Origin: an uncultured Clostridia bacterium
GTDB lineage: Bacteria > Bacillota > Clostridia > TANB77 > CAG-508
NCBI GenBank assembly: GCA_947627295.1
Contig: CANQVJ010000011.1
Span: 1 to 33,061 of the forward strand
DNA length: 33,061 nucleotides
Direction of reading: 5' to 3'
Below are positions 26,019 through 33,061 of the stretch, in pieces. Position numbers and translations under genes: made by a program. Each line of letters begins with the position of its first letter. Position 1 is the stretch's first letter. Under the pieces are notes generated by a model. The model ran no database searches. It saw only the letters and a list, made by a program, of their open reading frames with translations, and was not told where the DNA came from.

Positions 26019-26687
26019 CTATGTTATGTGCTTTTTTTTTATATATTCTAGTACATCTTGAGTAACATCTTTTCCCATTTTATTTATTGATTGACTTACT
26101 ACTGCTGAGAATAGTTTTTCTTGATTTTCATAATAATTTACAAGTGGGCTTGTTTCTTGTATATATGTGTTTAGTCTACCTTTAAATGTTGATTCATTAT
26201 CATCTTCTCTTTTTACTAATTCATTTCCACAATTATCACATATATTTTCATTATGTGGTGGGTTTAATATTAAGTTGTAAACTGTTTTGCATTTTGGGCA
26301 TATTCTTCTATTAACAACCCTTTCAATCAATTCTTTTTCAGGTGTTGTTAAATTAACTGTTAAACTAACTTTTCTATTTAAATTATTTAACATGTTATCT
26401 AATGCTTCTGCTTGTTTAACTGTTCTTGGGAATCCGTCTAAAATAACTCCTTCTTGAACATCATCTTGTTGTAGTCTATCTTTTACTAAGTTTATTGTTA
26501 CATCATCTGGCACAAGTTTTCCTTGAGAAATATAGCTATTAGCTAATTTTCCTAATTCTGTTTGTTCACTAATGTGTTTTCTGAAAATATCTCCTGTTGA
26601 TACTTGTGGGATGTTTAGTTTATCGCTCAGCATCCCTGAAACTGTTCCTTTACCCGTACCTGGGGCTCCTAGCATAATAATTACCAT
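26019..26687 (-). CDS. adk: Adenylate kinase, zinc-lid form
   Basis: 222 aa; converts AMP and ATP to two ADP. P-loop GAPGTGKGT (7-15), the AMP site DGFPRT (about 84-89) and a lid with four cysteines (CPKC and CDNC, about 130-155) typical of Gram-positive enzymes. ATG 26687 follows AGAAGG by 9 nt. The GGTACGGGT codons contain CGG out of frame only. Confidence 0.97.
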   Translation of the reverse strand: MVIIMLGAPGTGKGTVSGMLSDKLNIPQVSTGDIFRKHISEQTELGKLANSYISQGKLVPDDVTINLVKDRLQQDDVQEGVILDGFPRTVKQAEALDNMLNNLNRKVSLTVNLTTPEKELIERVVNRRICPKCKTVYNLILNPPHNENICDNCGNELVKREDDNESTFKGRLNTYIQETSPLVNYYENQEKLFSAVVSQSINKMGKDVTQDVLEYIKKKHIT

Positions 26688-26801
26688 TAAATTTTACCTT
26701 CTTTCTTCTCTAAGGCCTTTATAGCCTTTCAAATATCTAGTTTAATAACTACACATTCGAAAGGCTACAAAGTAAGTTTTTACTTTGTGTCTTTCATAGA
26801 T
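26688..26801 (-). other. Spacer secY-adk with two strong hairpins
   Basis: On the minus strand ACAAAGTAA/TTACTTTGT (26788-26767) is followed by a stem from TAGCCTTTC (about 26767-26759) to GAAAGGCTA (about 26730-26722) that extends inwards to about 20 pairs. The non-Watson-Crick positions are G-U pairs on the minus strand, consistent with a folded sense RNA. There is no U tract, so these are not terminators. Confidence 0.55.
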
Positions 26802-28121
26802 TTAATCTAAGAATCCTTTATAATGTCTCATTGCTAATTGTGATTCTAGTTGTTGTACTGTTTCTAGCGCAACTCCAACAACGATTAATATTGATGTTCC
26901 ACCAAATGCAATGTTTAAATCTGTAAATCTTAATAGCATTGGTATTATTGCTATTATTGCTAAGAACAATCCACCAAACCATGTTAGTTTTGTAATTACT
27001 GAAGATAAATATTCAGTAGTTGGTTTACCTGCTCTTATTCCTGGTATGAATCCACCATTTTTCTTAATATTGCTTGATAATTCTGCTGGATTAAATGTTG
27101 CATATGTGTAGAAAAATGTAAATCCTACAATTAGTAATAAGTACACAACAGCATTTCCTATTGAATAACCTATTGGCACATTTGATGACGATGTTGCTAT
27201 TGAGAATTGCCATAATCCATGTAAAAATCCTGTATGTTGTGCAATGTCTTTAACAAAAATTTGTATAATCATTGCTGGAAATGTCATGAATGATGACGCA
27301 AATATTATTGGCATAACTCCTGCCATTGCTAATTTTAATGGTATATGTGTATTTTGTGCACCAACCATTTTTCTACCTACAACTCTTTTTGAGTATTGTA
27401 CAGGTATTTTTCTTTCTGCTTGTTGTACAAATACAACCCCTGTAACTAATATTATTGCACCTATAACTATTCCTAATGCAATAAGTAGTCCGCTTGTACT
27501 AAATTGACCATCGCTTACTATTTGTGATAATACTGATTGTATTGCTGAAGGTAATCCTGAAACTATACCTATAAAGATAAGTAGTGATATACCATTTCCA
27601 ATACCTTTTCCTGTGATTTGGTCTCCTAACCACATTAATATTGCTGTACCTGCAATTAATGAAACAACTACCATTGTTCCTGTAATTGGGCTTGTATCTA
27701 CGAATATTCCTGATGATTTATATGAAAGGAATATTCCTAAACCTTCAACTAATGCTAATACAATTGTTAGAATTTTTGTATAACGATTTATTTTTTGTCT
27801 TCCTGCTTCTCCACCCTCTTTAGTAAGTTGTTCTAAAGAAGGTATTATCATACCTAATAATTGTATTACAATTGAAGCTGTAATATATGGGCTGATACTC
27901 ATTGCAAATATAGAAAATCTTGAGAACGCACCACCTGATATAATATTTATTAGGCCTGCAATTCCGTCTGCATTTCCCATTGCTTCTTCTAATACCCTAG
28001 TATCTACACCTGGTACAGTTATAAAACATCCTAATCTAAATACTACTATTAATAGTAGTGTATATAAAAGCTTCTTTCTAACTTCAGGTGTTTTTAATGC
28101 GTTTTTTATTGTTTTAAACAA
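26802..28121 (-). CDS. secY: Protein translocase subunit SecY
   Basis: 439 aa with ten transmembrane helices; core of the Sec channel. FRLGCFITVPGVD, GGAFSRFSIFAMSISPYITASI (plug region) and NPAELSSNIKKNGGFIPGIRAG are typical. Start TTG 28121 follows the rplO stop with no gap, and GAGGTGA lies in the end of rplO, so it is coupled to rplO. No in-frame CGG. Confidence 0.97.
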   Translation of the reverse strand: MFKTIKNALKTPEVRKKLLYTLLLIVVFRLGCFITVPGVDTRVLEEAMGNADGIAGLINIISGGAFSRFSIFAMSISPYITASIVIQLLGMIIPSLEQLTKEGGEAGRQKINRYTKILTIVLALVEGLGIFLSYKSSGIFVDTSPITGTMVVVSLIAGTAILMWLGDQITGKGIGNGISLLIFIGIVSGLPSAIQSVLSQIVSDGQFSTSGLLIALGIVIGAIILVTGVVFVQQAERKIPVQYSKRVVGRKMVGAQNTHIPLKLAMAGVMPIIFASSFMTFPAMIIQIFVKDIAQHTGFLHGLWQFSIATSSSNVPIGYSIGNAVVYLLLIVGFTFFYTYATFNPAELSSNIKKNGGFIPGIRAGKPTTEYLSSVITKLTWFGGLFLAIIAIIPMLLRFTDLNIAFGGTSILIVVGVALETVQQLESQLAMRHYKGFLD

Positions 28122-28556
28122 TTAAATCACCTCTGCCTTTCCGCCTAAAGCTTCTATTTGTTCTTTTGCTTTTGCAGTAAATTTCTTAGCTTTTACATTT
28201 ATTTTCTTTTCTAATTTTCCAGTAGCTAATACTACAATTCCGTCATTTATTTTATCTATTAAACCTTCTTCAATTAGACTTTCAGCTGTTACATCTGTTT
28301 TTTCTACTTTGTTTAACATTTTGAAAGTAACCTCTGTATAATTTTTAGCATTGAAGTTTTTGAATCCTCTTTTTGGTAATCTTCTATATAATGGTGTTTG
28401 TCCACCTTCAAATCCGCGTCTAACTCCTCCGCCGCTTCTAGCTTTTTGACCTTTTTGACCTCTACCTGATGTTTTTCCATTTCCAGAAGCCATACCACGA
28501 CCAACTCTATTTCTTTTTGTTTTTGGTTGTGTTGGTTTTAATTCTCCTAATTTCAT
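28122..28556 (-). CDS. rplO: 50S ribosomal protein L15
   Basis: 144 aa; [20 protein letters not shown], the glycine/arginine-rich extension and [11 protein letters not shown] are standard. AAGGAGG is 12 nt upstream of ATG 28556. The usual rpmD gene between rpsE and rplO is absent; only 27 nt separate the two. Confidence 0.97.
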   Translation of the reverse strand: MKLGELKPTQPKTKRNRVGRGMASGNGKTSGRGQKGQKARSGGGVRRGFEGGQTPLYRRLPKRGFKNFNAKNYTEVTFKMLNKVEKTDVTAESLIEEGLIDKINDGIVVLATGKLEKKINVKAKKFTAKAKEQIEALGGKAEVI

Positions 28557-28583
28557 TTGGTTATTGCACCTCCTTTTTGTTTA

Positions 28584-29072
28584 TTATAAAATATCTTCTA
28601 CTTTTTTGTCTCTTTTTCTAGCAACTGATTCAACAGTTTGCATAGATTTTAAACCTTCTAGTGTTGCATATACTACATTTCTAGGATTGTTTGTTCCTAT
28701 AACTTTTGTTCTTATATCTTTATAACCTGCAAGCTCTAATACTGGTCTAACACTTCCTCCTGCAATAACTCCTGTACCAACAGCTGCTGGTTTAAGAATA
28801 ACTTTTGCACTACCAAATCTACCAACATATTCGTGTGGTATAGTTGTTTCTACAATTGGAACTTCTATTAAGTTTTTCTTAGCTTCATCGATAGCTTTTC
28901 TAATTGCATCTGGTACTTCTGCAGCTTTACCATTACCAACTCCAACTTTACCGTTTTTGTCACCAACAATAACTACTGCACTAAATCTAAAAGTTCTACC
29001 ACCTTTAACAACTTTAGCTACCCTATTTATTGCAACAACTTTTTCTTCTAACTCATTATTCTTTTCTTCCAT
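28584..29072 (-). CDS. rpsE: 30S ribosomal protein S5
   Basis: 162 aa; [38 protein letters not shown] and [16 protein letters not shown] match the family. AAAGGAGG lies 13 nt before ATG 29072, a long spacer also seen for rplO. Confidence 0.97.
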   Translation of the reverse strand: MEEKNNELEEKVVAINRVAKVVKGGRTFRFSAVVIVGDKNGKVGVGNGKAAEVPDAIRKAIDEAKKNLIEVPIVETTIPHEYVGRFGSAKVILKPAAVGTGVIAGGSVRPVLELAGYKDIRTKVIGTNNPRNVVYATLEGLKSMQTVESVARKRDKKVEDIL

Positions 29073-29093
29073 AGGTTTTTGTTATCCTCCTTT

Positions 29094-29453
29094 TTAAAAT
29101 TTTAATCCGCCTTCTCTTGCTGCTTCTGCTAATTCTTTAACTACACCATGATATATGTATCCGCTTCTATCAAATACAACTGATGTAATTTTCTTAGCTT
29201 TTGCTTTTTTTGCAATAGATGTTCCAACTTCTTTAGCAGCTTGTTTATTGGAATGTTTTGTTTTGATATCTTTATCCAATGTTGAAGCACTAACTAAAGT
29301 ATTTCCTGCAACATCATCTATAATTTGTGCATATATGTTAGTATTACTTCTATATACACATAATCTTGGTCTTTCAGGAGTACCAGATATTTTTCTTCTA
29401 ACGCGAGCATGTCTTCTTGCTCTTTCCATTTTTCTATCTGTCTTCTTTACCAT
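29094..29453 (-). CDS. rplR: 50S ribosomal protein L18
   Basis: 119 aa 5S rRNA-binding protein; [20 protein letters not shown] and the end [26 protein letters not shown]-type region are standard. Start ATG 29453 (MVKKTDRKM) is preceded by AAAGGAG at 8 nt; an upstream in-frame TTG has no site. Confidence 0.97.
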   Translation of the reverse strand: MVKKTDRKMERARRHARVRRKISGTPERPRLCVYRSNTNIYAQIIDDVAGNTLVSASTLDKDIKTKHSNKQAAKEVGTSIAKKAKAKKITSVVFDRSGYIYHGVVKELAEAAREGGLKF

Positions 29454-29487
29454 TGTGTTTTCTCCTTTCTTTCTCAATTTTATTATC

Positions 29488-29611
29488 TAGTTTAACAAAA
29501 TTGATTATATTGCGCTTTTTCATAAGCTAATTAGGATGAAGGTGTACTTTTGTACATCGAAGTCTAATTAGTGAAATGAAAATGTGCAAGATGATTGATT
29601 TTGTTGAACTA
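29488..29611. repeat. 124-nt near-palindrome between rplF and rplR
   Basis: Outer arms TAGTTTAACAAAATTG... (29488 on) and ...GATTTTGTTGAACTA (to 29611) pair over about 27 positions; inner arms CTAATTAG/CTAATTAG enclose GTGTAC-TTTT-GTACAT. Most imperfect positions are T-G or G-T as written on the plus strand and would be A-C on the minus strand, so an RNA copy of the plus strand folds better than the operon transcript. It overlaps the rplF stop codon. Confidence 0.6.
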
Positions 29612-30145
29612 TTTACCAGTCTTTCCGACTTTGCGTCTAATATGTTCATCAGCATATTTGATTCCTTTTCCTCTATAAACTTCAGGTGGTCTCTTAGTTC
29701 TAATAACTGCTGCTGTTTGACCAACTAATTCTTTATCAATTCCTCTAACAATTATTGTATTTGGGTTTGGAACATCAAAAGTTATTCCTTGAGGAGCTTC
29801 AAATATTACTGGATGTGAATATCCAAGTGTTAAATTAAGATTGTTTCCTTGTTTTTGAACTCTGTAACCAACACCGTTGATTTGTAGTTCCTTTGTATAT
29901 TCGTTTGTTACACCTATAATCATATTATTAATTAGAGTTCTTGTCAATCCATGTAAACTTCTGTTAAATGGTTCGTCATCTTTTCTTTCAACTGTTATAA
30001 CATTTCCGTCCATTTTAAGAGAAATATTTGGATTAACTTCTCTTTCTAAAGTTCCTTTAGGTCCTTTAACTGTAATTTTGTTGCCTTCTATTTTTACTTC
30101 AACTCCGTCAGTTACAGTTATAGGCTTGTTTCCTATTCTTGACAT
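29609..30145 (-). CDS. rplF: 50S ribosomal protein L6
   Basis: 178 aa; MSRIGNKPITVTDGVEVKI, KGPKGTLEREV and PPEVYRGKGIKYADEHIRRK are standard. AAAGGAGG precedes ATG 30145. The stop codon lies in the foot of the palindrome at 29488-29611. Confidence 0.97.
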   Translation of the reverse strand: MSRIGNKPITVTDGVEVKIEGNKITVKGPKGTLEREVNPNISLKMDGNVITVERKDDEPFNRSLHGLTRTLINNMIIGVTNEYTKELQINGVGYRVQKQGNNLNLTLGYSHPVIFEAPQGITFDVPNPNTIIVRGIDKELVGQTAAVIRTKRPPEVYRGKGIKYADEHIRRKVGKTGK

Positions 30146-30172
30146 CTTTTTCTTTCCTCCTTTTCGTCAATA

Positions 30173-30571
30173 TTACCATACATAAGCTAAAACCTCTCCA
30201 CCAACTCCAAGTTCTCTAGCTTCTTTGTCTGTTTTAAGACCTTTTGAAGTTGAAATGATTGCGATTCCCAATCCGTTTAAAACTTTTGGTAAATCTTCTT
30301 TTGAAGCATATACTCTTAATCCTGGTTTACTGATTCTTCTTAATCCATCTATAACTCTTTTTCCTGTTTCGTCATACTTTAATGTAACTCTTATTATTCC
30401 TTGAGTATCATCTTTTATTTCTTCAAATGCTTTGATATAACCTTCTTTGAATAATATTTCTACCATTCCTAATTTCATTTTTGATGAAGGTATATCAACA
30501 GTTTTGTGCTTCGCACTGTTTGCATTTCTAATTCTTGTCAACATATCTGCTATTGGATCTGTAATGTTCAT
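30173..30571 (-). CDS. rpsH: 30S ribosomal protein S8
   Basis: 132 aa; [20 protein letters not shown] at the start and [19 protein letters not shown] near the end are standard for S8, a 16S central-domain binder. AAGGAGG lies upstream of ATG 30571. Confidence 0.97.
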   Translation of the reverse strand: MNITDPIADMLTRIRNANSAKHKTVDIPSSKMKLGMVEILFKEGYIKAFEEIKDDTQGIIRVTLKYDETGKRVIDGLRRISKPGLRVYASKEDLPKVLNGLGIAIISTSKGLKTDKEARELGVGGEVLAYVW

Positions 30572-30607
30572 TAATTACTTACCTCCTTCTTATTTATACT
30601 TTTTTAA

Positions 30608-30793
30608 TTACCAACTCGCCTTTTTGACGCCTGGTATTTCTCCTTTATGTGCTAATTCTCTAAAGCACACACGACAAATTCCATATTTTCTTATATAAGC
30701 ATGTGGTCTTCCACAAATCTTGCATCTATTGTATTCTCTTGTTTTATATTTTTGTGGTCTTTGTTGTTTTATTTTCATTGCTTTTTTAGCCAT
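30608..30793 (-). CDS. rpsN: 30S ribosomal protein S14, zinc type
   Basis: 61 aa short form with [20 protein letters not shown], i.e. C-x2-C ... C-x2-C zinc ligands, and the end [17 protein letters not shown]-like. AAAGGAG precedes ATG 30793. Confidence 0.97.
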   Translation of the reverse strand: MAKKAMKIKQQRPQKYKTREYNRCKICGRPHAYIRKYGICRVCFRELAHKGEIPGVKKASW

Positions 30794-30816
30794 ATCTTAC
30801 TTTTCTCCTTTCCAGA

Positions 30817-31356
30817 TTAGTTTTTAAATGGCATTCCCATTAATTTTAACAATTCCTTAGCTTCTTCATCTGTTTTAGCAGTTGTAACAAATATGATATC
30901 CATACCTCTGATTTTATCAACTTTATCATATTCTATTTCAGGGAATATTAATTGCTCTTTTACACCAATAGCGTAATTTCCTCTACCGTCAAATGATTTT
31001 CCTGATACACCTCTAAAATCTCTAACTCTTGGAAGTGCTACATTGAAAAATTTATAAGCAAAATCATACATTTTGTTAGCTCTTAATGTAACTTTGCATC
31101 CCATATTTACGCCTTCTCTTACTTTAAATGCTGCTATTGATTTTTTAGCCTTTGTTACTATTGGCCTTTGACCTGTTATTTGTGTTAAATCGTTCATTGC
31201 ATTTTCTAATGATTTTGGATTTTCTTTTATATCTCCTAAACCAATATTGATTACTATTTTTTCAAGTTTTGGAACTTCCATAACAGATTTATATTGAAAC
31301 TTTTTTATCATTGCTGGTACTACTTCTTTTTGATATAGTTCTCTTAATTTTTCCAT
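30817..31356 (-). CDS. rplE: 50S ribosomal protein L5
   Basis: 179 aa 5S rRNA and P-site tRNA contacting protein; [28 protein letters not shown] and [20 protein letters not shown] are standard. AAAGGAGG precedes ATG 31356. The AGA GGT and GAC GGT pairs have no in-frame CGG. Confidence 0.97.
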   Translation of the reverse strand: MEKLRELYQKEVVPAMIKKFQYKSVMEVPKLEKIVINIGLGDIKENPKSLENAMNDLTQITGQRPIVTKAKKSIAAFKVREGVNMGCKVTLRANKMYDFAYKFFNVALPRVRDFRGVSGKSFDGRGNYAIGVKEQLIFPEIEYDKVDKIRGMDIIFVTTAKTDEEAKELLKLMGMPFKN

Positions 31357-31382
31357 TATGTTTGTTTCCTCCTTTCTTTACT

Positions 31383-31691
31383 TTATTTTAAGTTTGCACC
31401 ACATTTTTTACATATACGAACTTTTTCTTCTTTTTCCATTTTGTAACCTATTTTTGTTACTTTTCCACATTTAGGGCAAACTACATTTACTTTAGAAGCA
31501 TCTATTGCAACTTCTGAAGGAACAATTCCGCCTTCTTCTTGTTGGCTTCTAGGTTTTATATGTTTTTTTCTAATATTTACGCCTTTAACAATTATTTTGT
31601 TTTCTTTAGGCATTACTTTTAATATTTCTCCTGTTTTACCCTTGTCATTTCCAGATAAAACTTGAACATTGTCGCCTTTTTTTAACTTCAT
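31383..31691 (-). CDS. rplX: 50S ribosomal protein L24 with zinc-ribbon cysteines
   Basis: 102 aa; KOW motif KKGDNVQVLSGNDKGKTGEI at the start. The C-terminal half carries CPKC and CKKC (about 73-98), a zinc-ribbon form; many L24 proteins lack these cysteines. AAGGAGG precedes ATG 31691. Confidence 0.96.
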   Translation of the reverse strand: MKLKKGDNVQVLSGNDKGKTGEILKVMPKENKIIVKGVNIRKKHIKPRSQQEEGGIVPSEVAIDASKVNVVCPKCGKVTKIGYKMEKEEKVRICKKCGANLK

Positions 31692-31726
31692 TAGGACTTT
31701 CCTCCTTCTTTATAAAATTCCTACTA

Positions 31727-32095
31727 TTATAGAACCTCTGGTGCTAAAGATAGTATTTTCATATATTCTTTTTCTCTTAATTCTCTTGCAACTGGCCCAA
31801 AGATACGAGTTCCTCTAGGTGTTCCGTCTTCTCTGATTATTACAGCTGCATTTTCATCAAATCTTATATATGAACCATCTGGTCTTCTTAGACCTTTTTT
31901 AGATCTAACAATAACCGCTTTTACAACGTCTCCTTTTTTTACAACGCCTCCTGGTGTTGCTGATTTAACAGTAGCAACTATTACATCTCCGATGTTTGAA
32001 GTTTTTCTAAATGAACCTCCTAAACATCTGATACACATTATTTCTTTTGCACCTGTGTTATCTGCTACTTTAAGTCTTGATTGTTGTTGTATCAT
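31727..32095 (-). CDS. rplN: 50S ribosomal protein L14
   Basis: 122 aa; [20 protein letters not shown] and [15 protein letters not shown] are standard. AAAGGAGG precedes ATG 32095. Located between rpsQ and rplX as usual. Confidence 0.97.
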   Translation of the reverse strand: MIQQQSRLKVADNTGAKEIMCIRCLGGSFRKTSNIGDVIVATVKSATPGGVVKKGDVVKAVIVRSKKGLRRPDGSYIRFDENAAVIIREDGTPRGTRIFGPVARELREKEYMKILSLAPEVL

Positions 32096-32119
32096 CGCGT
32101 GGTTCCTCCTTTCAAACTA

Positions 32120-32389
32120 TTATTTCTTAACTGCTTTTTCCATAACTTCAACAACTCTGAATCTTTTATCTTTTGATAAAGGTCTTGTTTCCATTACTCT
32201 AACTTTATCTCCAGATTGGCATTCATTGTTTTCGTCATGTGCTTTTAATTTATATGTTCTTTTTACTGTTTTACCATATATAGGATGTCTTACACTTGTT
32301 TCTACTGCAACTACAACTGTTTTATCCATTTTATCTGATACTACAGTTCCTACCATTACCTTACGAAGATTTCTTTCTTGTTTCTCCAT
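32120..32389 (-). CDS. rpsQ: 30S ribosomal protein S17
   Basis: 89-aa OB-fold protein; [17 protein letters not shown] and [20 protein letters not shown] match the family. AAAGGAG precedes ATG 32389. Confidence 0.97.
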   Translation of the reverse strand: MEKQERNLRKVMVGTVVSDKMDKTVVVAVETSVRHPIYGKTVKRTYKLKAHDENNECQSGDKVRVMETRPLSKDKRFRVVEVMEKAVKK

Positions 32390-32423
32390 AATTATCTCCT
32401 TTCTTTAAAACAATGAATTGTTT

Positions 32424-32627
32424 TTATTTCTTTGCTTCAGCTATTTTTCTTTCTGTTAAAATTGTATTTACCTTAGCTATATCTTTTTTTACTTCTTTTA
32501 TTTTTGCTGTGTTTTCTAAACCGTTTGTAGCTAAACTAAATTTTAATTTGAATAATTCTGATTTTAGTTCACCTAATTCTTTTTCTAGTTCTGGTGAAGA
32601 CATTTCTCTAACTTTATTTATCTTCAT
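32424..32627 (-). CDS. rpmC: 50S ribosomal protein L29
   Basis: 67-aa two-helix protein; [20 protein letters not shown] and [15 protein letters not shown] are standard. Start ATG 32627 has AGGTGA upstream and overlaps the rplP end by 14 nt; a GTG nine bases earlier is possible but gives an atypical start. Confidence 0.95.
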   Translation of the reverse strand: MKINKVREMSSPELEKELGELKSELFKLKFSLATNGLENTAKIKEVKKDIAKVNTILTERKIAEAKK

Positions 32628-33060
32628 CACTATCACCTACCTTTTCAGTTGTTTCCTTTGCAACAAATTTTGTTTTGTTAGGTAGTTTATTCATAGCAAG
32701 CCTTAAGGCTTCTTTTGCAACATCTTCTGGCACTCCTGCTAATTCAAACATAACTCTTCCTGGTTTAACAACTGCTACCCAATATTCTGGAGCTCCTTTA
32801 CCTTTACCCATACGAGTTCCAATAGGTTTAGATGTTATTGGTTTGTCTGGGAATATTTTAATCCAAACTTTACCACCTCTTTTTATATAACGAGTCATTG
32901 CAATACGAGCAGCCTCTATTTGATTACTTGTAATTAATGCACCTGTTACGGCTTGTATTCCATATTCTCCGTCTGTAACTTTTGTACCTCTTGTTGCTTT
33001 TCCTCTCATTCTACCTTTTTGCATTTTTCTAAATTTTGTTCTTTTTGGCATTAATGGCAT
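32614..33060 (-). CDS. rplP: 50S ribosomal protein L16
   Basis: 148 aa if started at ATG 33060, 145 aa from ATG 33051 ([13 protein letters not shown]). The ribosome site lies outside the window, so the start is not settled. [34 protein letters not shown] and [19 protein letters not shown] are typical of this peptidyl-transferase-proximal protein. The C-terminus is slightly extended ([11 protein letters not shown]). Confidence 0.96.
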   Translation of the reverse strand: MPLMPKRTKFRKMQKGRMRGKATRGTKVTDGEYGIQAVTGALITSNQIEAARIAMTRYIKRGGKVWIKIFPDKPITSKPIGTRMGKGKGAPEYWVAVVKPGRVMFELAGVPEDVAKEALRLAMNKLPNKTKFVAKETTEKVGDSDEDK

Positions 33061-33061
33061 T

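Overview
The window looks like a chromosomal segment of an AT-rich, endospore-forming Gram-positive bacterium, most likely an uncultivated member of the Clostridia. The evidence is the low-GC codon use, strong AGGAGG-type ribosome binding sites, TTGACA/TATAAT promoters, a spoVA cluster, a zinc-type S14, and the order of the S10/spc/alpha ribosomal genes. I count 42 conventional protein genes, one small candidate toxin gene and two tRNAs.

Layout. 1-167: tRNA-Asp (lacking its first base) and tRNA-Phe. 168-772: non-coding apart from a candidate type I toxin-antitoxin locus and the serS promoter. 773-2718 (+): serS and ysxC. 2740-4380 (-): gltX. 4449-5450 (-): an unknown charged protein. 5599-13007 (-): a probable operon femX-like, alr, DUF1189, ftsH, tetR-like, acyl-CoA synthetase. 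13162-15275 (+): a dodecin-like gene followed by spoVAC, spoVAD and spoVAE, closed by a bidirectional terminator. 15305-21364 (-): pgk, tpiA, gpmI, a DUF600 gene, a NifU-like gene and a GGGtGRT gene. 21473-33060 (-): rplP through rplQ, including secY, adk, map, infA and rpoA; rpmD is absent from its usual place.

Main observation. Nine genes appear broken by frameshifts, but the breaks follow one rule. At 13 of 13 sites the reading frame meets an in-frame CGG codon, and family-consistent translation resumes exactly one base downstream, so that CGGN stands for one glycine (C skipped, GGN read). The genes are ysxC, alr, femX-like, DUF1189, dodecin, spoVAE (two sites), GGGtGRT (two), DUF600 (two) and map (two). 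In the other 33 conventional genes I found no in-frame CGG at all, whereas CGU, CGC and CGA are read as arginine in the usual way. Out-of-frame CGG (for example GAC GGA) is common and harmless. The codons before CGG are unrelated, so ordinary P-site slippery sequences do not explain it. The pattern suggests CGG is no longer an arginine codon and is handled by a +1 event, either as a quadruplet CGGN read by an altered tRNA-Gly or as an unassigned codon at which the ribosome advances one base. Ribosomal protein genes and other highly expressed genes here avoid CGG, while essential genes (map, ysxC, alr) depend on the event.

Secondary points: a candidate convergent type I toxin-antitoxin pair near the tRNAs, a 124-nt near-palindrome between rplF and rplR, structured spacers secY-adk and rpmJ-rpsM, an unusual SerRS, and a dodecin gene joined to the spore germination cluster.
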